This document shows, piece after piece, positions 1-6,900 of a DNA stretch of 8,577 bases (its first letter is position 1; every line of letters begins with the position of its first letter). The stretch covers positions 1-8,577 of the forward strand of contig MFZI01000072.1 in the NCBI GenBank assembly GCA_001789355.1. The letters run 5' to 3'. The stretch comes from Candidatus Roizmanbacteria bacterium RIFCSPHIGHO2_01_FULL_39_8. GTDB taxonomy: Bacteria; Patescibacteriota; Microgenomatia; UBA1406; GWC2-37-13. The position numbers and the translations under genes were made by a program. The notes under the pieces were generated by a model. The model saw nothing but the letters and a program-made list of their open reading frames with translations. It had not been told where the DNA came from and ran no database searches.

Positions 1-19
1 TAAACCAACAGAGTCTTAC

Positions 20-670
20 TTAAGTCTTTGGATAAAATTCCTTTTTTGCGATGATTTTTCCTTCTTCAATTATAAGATAATGAGCTTTTCCATTTTGAAT
101 ATATCCTGAATTGACAAATTTGTGTTTAAGATCAATTTCCGGATAATGAGAATGACCACAGAGCAAGATATCATCTCTTTTTAATCTTTTTTCCATCTTA
201 CTTTTAATAATTACATTCATCCTTTTATGAAGAAATTGAAGGAAGGAGATGTTCTTTAAGGCGAAGCCCGCAATTCGAGTAGTGATCCGATTCAAGAAAT
301 GTGGCATAAGAGGACTTTCGTCAAGAAGCGGCGAGATTCTGTTTCCATGCTCAAAAATAAAGTTTTTTCCATTTATTCTTAGTATGAATGTTTCGCTTTG
401 AGTGTCTGAAAATAGCCTCATTCTTTTATCCATAAATGATTTTCTGTCGTGATTCCCAAATAGATATACGGTTTTTTTCGATTTTAAGAGGGGAAAAAGT
501 CTTTTCCAGTCGGATGCGATAAATGTATCAAACGTAGTACGATAGCCGTCCCAAAAATCTCCGTTAATAATCACTCTATCCGCTTTTAAGATAATTTTCT
601 TAAGAAGCTCAAATTTGTTGGGCTCGAATGTGTGAGTAAGGTGAGTATCTGAAAAGACTAATATTTTCAT
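20..670 (-). CDS. Calcineurin-like metallophosphoesterase (substrate unknown)
   Basis: A 216-residue protein of the calcineurin-like phosphoesterase superfamily, which uses a two-metal centre to cleave phosphoester or pyrophosphate bonds. All metal-ligand motifs are visible in order: D8-x-H10 (SDTH), GDFWD with D38, GNHD at 72-75, H108 in FEHGN, and GHSH with H173 and H175. Residues about 113-165 form a basic, probably helical insert between the last motifs, a layout recalling the UDP-2,3-diacylglucosamine hydrolase (LpxH) group. However, GNHD and HGN differ from the GNRD and HGD seen in E. coli LpxH, so lipid A synthesis should not be inferred. No signal peptide or membrane span is apparent, so it is probably cytoplasmic. 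It starts at ATG 670, 162 nt after fusA, with no clear ribosome site. Co-transcription with fusA is possible but uncertain. The family call is firm and the substrate is unknown. Confidence 0.9.
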   Translation of the reverse strand: MKILVFSDTHLTHTFEPNKFELLKKIILKADRVIINGDFWDGYRTTFDTFIASDWKRLFPLLKSKKTVYLFGNHDRKSFMDKRMRLFSDTQSETFILRINGKNFIFEHGNRISPLLDESPLMPHFLNRITTRIAGFALKNISFLQFLHKRMNVIIKSKMEKRLKRDDILLCGHSHYPEIDLKHKFVNSGYIQNGKAHYLIIEEGKIIAKKEFYPKT

Positions 671-675
671 ATCTT

Positions 676-814
676 AGTAGATTCTGTCACTCGTGAACAT
701 TTTTCTCCCTCCTTCGCTAACGCTTCGGAGGGCAAGCTGCTTTAGCTTCCTTGCCCAACAAAGTCTGAAAGACGAAGTAGGGTCGAGAATGTTTTTCACT
801 CGCGACACCTACTT
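676..814. repeat. Nested palindromic block between fusA and the phosphoesterase gene
   Basis: This block fills most of the 162-nt gap. On the minus strand an 11-bp stem with one bulged T forms from AAGTAGG+GTCG (814-803) with CGAC+CCTACTT (785-775). Then come GTCT-TTC-AGAC (773-763), a 7-bp stem GGGCAAG/CTTGCCC (730-736 with 750-756), and a 6-bp stem CCCTCC/GGAGGG (707-712 with 727-732). The last two share 730-732, so their full forms exclude each other. The outer parts also resemble each other as imperfect inverted arms, both starting AGTAG and both reaching a CCCTMCTTCG segment (676-716 against 813-773). TCACTCG occurs as a direct copy at 687-693 and 796-802. No long U-run follows any stem, so a classical terminator is not supported. 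It could be a small non-autonomous palindromic repeat or a structured 3' UTR. Confidence 0.55.
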
Positions 815-832
815 TAACTCTTTTTGCTTTTC

Positions 833-2929
833 TTATTTATTGATCATTCCCTGGACAATATTATTGGGAACTTCTTCGTAGTGAGAAGGTTCCATATAGA
901 AGAATCCGCGTCCTTCAGTAAGAGATCGAAGTACTGTTGCATATCCCGACATATCAGCTAAGGGGACATAGGCTTTGATTACTACGGCTCTGCTTCTTTT
1001 TTCGGTCCCCAAAATCTTTCCTCTTTTGGCTGAAACGTCGCCGATCACCACTCCCATGAAATTTTCTGGTACGGTAACCTCGAGTTTCATGATCGGTTCC
1101 AGAAGTGCGATACCCGATCTTTTCGCTCCGTCTTGCAAAGCCATGGAACCAGCTATTTTAAACGCAATATCCGACGAATCGACATCATGATAGCTTCCGT
1201 CGTACAAAGTTACCTGCAGATCGGTCATCGGATATCCAAGCAAGACTCCCTTATCAAGAGCTTCTTTTACTCCTTTTTCTACCGAAGGTACAAACTCCGA
1301 AGGAATAGTTCCCCCCTTTATTTTATTGATAAATTTAAATCCTTCTCCCCGTGAAAGGGGATCCACTTTTATAAGACAGTGTCCGTATTGACCATGTCCA
1401 CCTGTTTGTTTGATGTATTTACCCTCTGCTTCGACCGATTTTTTAACAGTTTCTTTGTAAGCGACTTGTGGTTTTCCTACGTTTACTTGCATGCCCATCT
1501 CCCGCCTCATTCTATCTACTAATATTTCAAGATGAAGCTCTCCCATACCGGACATTATTGTTTGGCCAGTCTCATGATTGACTTTGACTTTGAATGTTGG
1601 GTCTTCTTCTGCCAGTCTTTGTAGTGTAAAAGCCAGTTTTTCCTGGTCGGCTTTGGTTTTTGGTTCTATTGCAAGTGAGATAACCGGCTCGGGGAATGTT
1701 ATTTTTTCCAAAAGAATTGGGTCATTAGGATCGGCTAAAGTATCTCCAGTTCGTGTATCCTTAGGACCAACCAAGGTGACTATTTCTCCCGCATAAGCCT
1801 TATCTATTTCTTCTCTCTGATTGGCGTGCATGAGAAGAATTCGGCTTACCCGTTCTTGTTTGTTTCTATTGATATTGTAGACATATGTTCCCGATTCCAA
1901 GACGCCTGAATAAATACGGGTATAGGTTAGTTTTCCCACATGTGGATCAAGCTGTATTTTAAAGGAAAGAGCTGAAAACTTTTCTTCATTCGAAATGCTT
2001 CTTTTTTTAACTTTCCCGGTTCTTGGATCAATTCCAGTAATTTCCTTGATATCGATGGGAGAGGGAAGATAATCGACAATAGCATCCAAAATTGGTTGAA
2101 CGGCTTTATTGCGAAGTGAAGTGCCGCAATAAACAGGAATGAGTTTATAGGAAATAACAGCTTTACGTAAGGCCTTTTTAAGGTCTTCAACAGCGATTTT
2201 TTCTCCATTTAGATATTTATTCAAAAGAGCGTCATCTGTTTCGGCGATATGTTCAATCAACTTCGCCTGGGCCTCAAGAACTTTTTCTTTTATATCAGCA
2301 GGAATCTCGTCGCTCACTTCATATTCAATTCCTTGTGGATCTTTCCCCCAGACAATGGATTTTAGAGTAAGAAGGTCTATCACACCCTTAAAATCTTGTT
2401 CCTTACCTAGTGGATAGACCATGACCGCAGGTTTTGCTCCGAGCCTGTCTTCTATTTCTTTTACTGTTGCTTCAAAGTCAGCTCCAAGCTTATCCATCTT
2501 GTTTATAAAGCAAAGACGGGGAACTTTATATTTGTCGGCTTGTCTCCAAACAGTTTCCGACTGGCTTTGCACGCCTTCTTCAGCGTCGAAAATAACAACA
2601 CCGCCGTCAAGGACACGCAGAGATCGTTCAACCTCAGCAGTGAAATCAACGTGTCCCGGAGTGTCAATGATGTTTATTCGTATTCCTTTCCAAAATGTAG
2701 TAGTAGCCGCCGAAACAATCGTAATACCTCTTTCTCGCTCTTGCGGCATCCAATCCATTTGGGTAGTCCCCTCATCGATGTCGCCGATTTTATATGATCT
2801 TCCGGTATAAAAAAGGATCCGTTCGGTAGTAGTTGTCTTACCGGAATCGATGTGTGCGATGATACCGACGTTTCTTACCTTATCGATGGGGACAATTCTA
2901 TTTTTAGTGATGATCGATTGTTGAGCCAT
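833..2929 (-). CDS. fusA: Translation elongation factor G
   Basis: GTPase that drives ribosomal translocation and, with RRF, ribosome recycling; 698 residues, full length. G1 is AHIDSGKTT at 25-33, with Ser where E. coli has Ala. The switch I block MDWMPQERERGIT is at 58-70, G3 DTPGHVDF at 89-96, G4 NKMD at 143-146, and a G5-like CGTSLRNKAV after residue 268. Later domains show SGMGELHLE at 460-468, GGHGQYGHC at 510-518, the domain IV tip YHDVDSSD with H581, and the C-terminal LTEGRGFFYME block. I chose ATG at 2929 (MAQQSI). A TTG 33 nt upstream would add 11 unconserved residues coded by the intergenic hairpin. Only a GGAA 13 nt upstream resembles a ribosome site. The gene follows rpsG by 73 nt and is followed by a palindromic block. 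tuf does not come next. Confidence 0.98.
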   Translation of the reverse strand: MAQQSIITKNRIVPIDKVRNVGIIAHIDSGKTTTTERILFYTGRSYKIGDIDEGTTQMDWMPQERERGITIVSAATTTFWKGIRINIIDTPGHVDFTAEVERSLRVLDGGVVIFDAEEGVQSQSETVWRQADKYKVPRLCFINKMDKLGADFEATVKEIEDRLGAKPAVMVYPLGKEQDFKGVIDLLTLKSIVWGKDPQGIEYEVSDEIPADIKEKVLEAQAKLIEHIAETDDALLNKYLNGEKIAVEDLKKALRKAVISYKLIPVYCGTSLRNKAVQPILDAIVDYLPSPIDIKEITGIDPRTGKVKKRSISNEEKFSALSFKIQLDPHVGKLTYTRIYSGVLESGTYVYNINRNKQERVSRILLMHANQREEIDKAYAGEIVTLVGPKDTRTGDTLADPNDPILLEKITFPEPVISLAIEPKTKADQEKLAFTLQRLAEEDPTFKVKVNHETGQTIMSGMGELHLEILVDRMRREMGMQVNVGKPQVAYKETVKKSVEAEGKYIKQTGGHGQYGHCLIKVDPLSRGEGFKFINKIKGGTIPSEFVPSVEKGVKEALDKGVLLGYPMTDLQVTLYDGSYHDVDSSDIAFKIAGSMALQDGAKRSGIALLEPIMKLEVTVPENFMGVVIGDVSAKRGKILGTEKRSRAVVIKAYVPLADMSGYATVLRSLTEGRGFFYMEPSHYEEVPNNIVQGMINK

Positions 2930-2934
2930 ACAAT

Positions 2935-2994
2935 AAAAAAAATTCCAATTCCCAATACCCAATTATTCTAGAGATTAGGAATTAGAAATTAAAA
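2935..2994 (-). terminator. Hairpin with U8 tract between rpsG and fusA (possible attenuator)
   Basis: Read on the minus strand, the arm at 2994-2974 pairs with the arm at 2963-2943 across a 10-nt loop (2973-2964): 20 of 21 positions pair, as 12 A-U, 3 G-C and 5 G-U with one U-U mismatch. Eight U follow directly (2942-2935), and the fusA ATG is 5 nt further on. This is intrinsic-terminator geometry, but the stem is poor in G-C, so full termination is unlikely. Partial attenuation, a 3' boundary for the upstream mRNA, or an RNase processing site are all possible. Each arm is three tandem heptamers (see the repeat entry). Confidence 0.5.
2943..2994. repeat. Two inverted triplets of an ATTRGRA-like heptamer
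   Basis: On the plus strand 2974-2994 reads as three heptamers ATTAGGA, ATTAGAA, ATTAAAA. On the minus strand 2963-2943 reads ATTGGGT, ATTGGGA, ATTGGAA. Both fit a loose ATTRGRA unit with exact 7-nt period, facing each other around a 10-nt centre. The first base of each unit keeps register throughout. The arms differ mainly at A/G positions, which become G-U pairs in RNA, so folding is kept. The pattern suggests a small expandable repeat or a copy of a dispersed intergenic element. Confidence 0.7.
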
Positions 2995-3002
2995 GTTCGA
3001 AG

Positions 3003-3476
3003 TTACCACTTCAAATGCGCGAAGGCCTTATTCGCTTCAGCGAGTTTTTCGGTTTGTTGACGCTTAATAACAGCTTGTCCTTGGTTTTTTGAAGCATCAA
3101 CTAACTCTGCAAGCAATTTTTTTTCAAACGTATGATATTCTTTGTTCGATCTGCCTCTTGCCGCATTGATGATCCAATTTAAGGCAAGAAAGAGACGTCT
3201 CTCTTTCCTTACTTCTGTTGGAACAAGGTAAGATGCGCCCCCGAGTCTTCGTGGTTTTACCTCGAAATTTGGAGCAACATGGTTTATCGCAAGATTCAAA
3301 ATTTTTAAAGGATCCTCTTTTTGTTTTTTTAGCTCTTCAAATAGGTCATAGACGATATTTTCAGCAACAGTTTTTTTCCCATGACTCATGACGTAGTTTA
3401 TGAGTTTTGCTACCTCAAGGCTAGAATAGAGGGGATCAGATTTTGAAACTTTTTTCTTATAAGAACGTCTTGGCAT
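3003..3476 (-). CDS. rpsG: 30S ribosomal protein S7
   Basis: S7 binds the 3' major domain of 16S rRNA, nucleates assembly of the 30S head, and contacts E-site tRNA and the mRNA exit region. At 157 residues it has normal bacterial length. It begins MPRRSYKK, and the MSHGKKTVAENIVYDLFEEL, VKPRRLGGASYLVP and VRKERR blocks are plain. The C-terminus KLAEANKAFAHLKW matches the family end. The ATG at 3476 lies 17 nt after the rpsL stop in a purely A/T leader with no Shine-Dalgarno core, so translation probably depends on coupling or on an unstructured leader. In E. coli S7 represses its own operon at the rpsL-rpsG gap. Here that gap is too short for the E. coli-type structure, so that control is not visible. 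A strong hairpin follows the gene before fusA. Confidence 0.98.
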   Translation of the reverse strand: MPRRSYKKKVSKSDPLYSSLEVAKLINYVMSHGKKTVAENIVYDLFEELKKQKEDPLKILNLAINHVAPNFEVKPRRLGGASYLVPTEVRKERRLFLALNWIINAARGRSNKEYHTFEKKLLAELVDASKNQGQAVIKRQQTEKLAEANKAFAHLKW

Positions 3477-3493
3477 ACTAAATAAAATTTTTT

Positions 3494-3916
3494 TTATGAG
3501 GACTTAACCTGTTCGATTTTTGCTCCGTATTTAGACCGCGAAGTTTTTCTATTGACTACGCCGGCTGTATCAAATTTGCCTCTTACTATATGATACTTGA
3601 CACCTGGAAGATCTTTTACTCTCCCACCTCTGACGAGAACTATCGAATGTTCGGCAAGATTGTGACCAATTCCTTGGATGTAAGCGGTGACTTCCATCTT
3701 ATTAGAAAGTCTTACTCTTGCAACTTTTCGTAGAGCAGAATTAGGTTTTTTTGGAGTCATTGTTCTCACTACAGTACACACTCCACGCTTCATAGGAGTA
3801 TTAGTGGCAACGTATTTCCTTTTTAAAGAATTAAAGTTAGTCTTAAGAGCTGCTGCTCTGGATTTCCTTATCCTTCTTTGCCTCTTTTTCTTGATTAATT
3901 GATTGATTGTGGGCAT
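3494..3916 (-). CDS. rpsL: 30S ribosomal protein S12
   Basis: Small-subunit protein at the decoding centre, important for tRNA selection accuracy; 140 residues. It starts with the family-typical MPTINQL, which fixes the ATG at 3916 even though this lies inside rpoC. The PKKPNSALRK loop at 55-64 and RGGRVKDLPGV at 96-106 are intact. Lysines K56/K57 and K101, the positions where streptomycin-resistance changes arise in other bacteria, are wild-type. D102 is the position methylthiolated by RimO where that enzyme exists. Between the basic N-terminus and KRGVC there are about 13 more residues than in E. coli, like the longer Firmicutes form. The only ribosome-site candidate is GGAAAG 13 nt upstream, a long spacing. 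The stop is 17 nt before rpsG. Identity is certain. Confidence 0.98.
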   Translation of the reverse strand: MPTINQLIKKKRQRRIRKSRAAALKTNFNSLKRKYVATNTPMKRGVCTVVRTMTPKKPNSALRKVARVRLSNKMEVTAYIQGIGHNLAEHSIVLVRGGRVKDLPGVKYHIVRGKFDTAGVVNRKTSRSKYGAKIEQVKSS

Positions 3917-6900
3917 ATTTTTGTAAAAACTTTCCGTAATATTTTTCTATCAGTGCTTGGGTAACTGGTATTAATCTGCCAATTATAACATTTTCCTTCA
4001 AACCTAACAAGTAATCGATTTGGCCTTTGATAGCAGCAGAACTTAATACATTTGTGGTCTGTTCGAATGAAGCGGCAGATAACCAAGAATCAGTATAGAT
4101 CGCGGCACGAGTTATCCCAAGTATTGAAACCTTTCCGACTGAGGGTTTTCCTCCTTGAGCTAATATCTTTTTATTTTCTTCTTCGAAGCGAATTCTGGAA
4201 ACAACCTCGTCTTTGATGAAAGAAGTATCTCCTTCATCCTCGATGATGACTTTATCGCTCATTTTTCTTATAATAACCTCAAAATGTTTATCGTGAATAT
4301 TAATCCCTTGTGATTCATATACTTTTTGCACCTCATCCAAGAGGTAGAATTGAGCAGACCGTAATCCTTTGATGGTGAGGATGTCGTTTACGTCTAGATA
4401 TCCTTCGGAAAAAGCAGCTCCAGTTGTGATGAGTTCACCATCTTTTATCTTTAATTTTTGTGACATCGGAATAACAAACTCCTGTTCCTGAACTGGAGTT
4501 TTGTTGAGTGAAGACACCTTGACCGTATATAATTCTTTTTCCGTGTCTTCCTGAACAGATACTTTTCCATCCATCTCGCTAATTGGGGAAACTACTTTTG
4601 GAGTTCTTGTCTCAAAGAGTTCCTCTACGCGAGGTAAACCTTGTGTAACGTCAGAAATGACAATACCACCAAAATGTCTGACCCTCATCGTGAGTTGGGT
4701 CCCAGGTTCGCCTATGGACTGAGCAGCGATAACTCCTACAGGAACACCAATTTCAACTAATCTGTTGTTCGACAGATCAACCCCGTAACATTTTTGGCAC
4801 ACTCCATATTTCGATTTGCAGTAGAGAGCTGATCTTACCATGACTTTTTTGATATTGGCTTTTTGAATGAGGGTAATTTTGTCTTCATCAACGAGTTCAT
4901 TCGTCTTTAAGACAACCTCTTTTGTTTCGGTCAAAATGTCTTTGGCAAGAAAACGTCCCTTAATCCTGTCTTTAAATTTTTCTCCTCTTGCATCAGATAC
5001 GCTAACCGTTAGACCTTCGGTTGCTTTGCAGTCTTCTTCACGTACGATCATATCGTGAGCAACGTCAACCAGTCTTCTTGTCAGGTATCCTGCATCGGCG
5101 GTTTTTAAGGCAGAATCAGTGAGACCCTTTCTTGCACCCCTTGCTGATATTACATATTCAAAAATAGAAAGTCCTTCCCGGTAATTCGACTTGGTGGGAA
5201 CCTCAATAATTTTTCCCAGAGGGTCGACAACAAGACCCTTAATAGCTGATAGCTGTTTCAATTGTTCTCGTGATGCACGAGGACCCTCCGACTTGATGGC
5301 TATTTTTACTGGATTTTCTTCGTCCAGAGCAGCCCAAGTCATATCCGCGAGTTTTTCTGTTGTTTCTATCCAGAGCTTATTGGTATAGCGTTTTTTCTCT
5401 TCGATCGTTAAGAGGCCCTGTCGATAGTTTTTTTCAACTTTTTCAACCTCTTTTTCAACCTCTTTTAGAATTTTTTCTTTTTCATCTATTATTAAACAAT
5501 CAAAGACAGAAAATGAAAGTCCTCCTGCAATTGTTGCACCCCAGAAGCCCATCTCTTTAAGTTTGTCGATAAGTTGACCCATCTCTTCATTATTGAGGAT
5601 TTTCATGGCTTTCATTACTACCTGTTTCAAAGCAGAAGCTTTCATTGCTTGGTTTATAAACCTAAGCTCTTTTGGTAAGAGTTGGTTGAATAATATGCGA
5701 CCTATAGAAGTTTTAACATGTTGACCGTCGATCTTTATAAAAACCGGTTCTCTTAATAATACCTTTTCAAACTGATATGCGATAGCCGCTTCTTGGTCGT
5801 TGGCAAAATATTTCAGATCTTCATCTTTTTTTTGTTCCAAATCCGCTGCAAAAGAAGTGATGTAATAGCATCCAAGCGCCATTTCCTTATTAGGAAGAAC
5901 AATAGGAGTTCCGTCGGCTGGTTTTAATAAATTATGATAAGGTAACATTCTCGATTTTACTTCATCAATCGCATTCTTTGAAAGAGGCAAAAATACTCCC
6001 ATTGCATCTCCGTCGAAATCGGCATTGTATCCTGAACATACCGTGGGATGCAACTTAATAGAGTATGAATCAGTGAGAACGGGATAAAAGCCTAAGATCG
6101 ATAATTTGTGCAATGTGGGAGCCCGGTTAAGAAGAACAGGATGATCTTTTGATATCTCTTCCAGAATATCGTAAACGACTGGTTCTTTTTTCTCTAAAAA
6201 GTTTTTCGCGCTTTTTATATTTGGCGCAAGACCTCTTACGATAATTTCATGAAGTAAAAAGGGTTTAAAAAGTTCAAGAGCCATCTCTCTTGGTAGTCCG
6301 CACTGGTGCAGCTTCAATTCCGGACCTACGATAATCGTCGACCTTCCTGAATAATCTACACGTTTACCTAAAAGATTTTGTCTGAATCTTCCTTGTTTTC
6401 CTCGTAAAATATCGGATAAAGATTTTTGAATTTTTGAGGCAGCTCCTTGAGTTCTTGATCGACCGCGAGATTTCTGTAGGTCTATCAATGAATCGACAGC
6501 CTCCTGTAACATCCGCTTTTCATTTCTAAGAATGATTTCAGGGGCTCCAAGGTCGATGAGTTGTTTCAAGCGATTGTTCCGATTAATTACCCGTCTGTAG
6601 AAATCATTCAGATCTGAGGTGGCAAATTTTCCTCCGGGAAGTTGGACAACTGGCCTCAGATCAGGTGGAATAACGGGAAGCACAGTGAGGACCATCCATT
6701 TGGGCGAAATTTTTGCTTTGACAAACGATTCAAGGAGTCTCACTTTTTTAAGAAGTTTATTTCTTCTTTCGCCCTTTACTTCATTAAGTTCTTTTAGCGC
6801 CTCAGTGTAATTCTTGTTCACATCAAGAGAGGTAAGCATTTCGTAGACAACTTCGGAACCCATACCAACATCAAGGAATATATCGGCCTCTTTTTCTCTC

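Noticed and set aside
707..756. GC-rich stems after fusA as an intrinsic terminator
   Set aside because: No run of U follows either stem on either strand; only hairpin formation itself is supported.
693..881. Plus-strand open frame across the fusA-phosphoesterase gap
   Set aside because: It runs through the palindromic block into the antisense of fusA and shows no protein-like pattern or ribosome site.
2421..2810. Plus-strand open frame of 129 codons inside fusA, and similar antisense frames elsewhere
   Set aside because: These mirror strongly conserved minus-strand genes, have no recognisable domain, and are explained by codon use of the opposite strand.
2930..2962. TTG at 2962 as a longer fusA start
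   Set aside because: The added 11 residues are coded by the hairpin arm and U-tract and match nothing in EF-G; MAQQSI at 2929 fits the family.
2965..2970. TAGAAT as a -10 box for a fusA promoter
   Set aside because: It sits in the hairpin loop and the hexamer at proper spacing upstream (TTTAAT) is a poor -35 match; a separate promoter is not supported.
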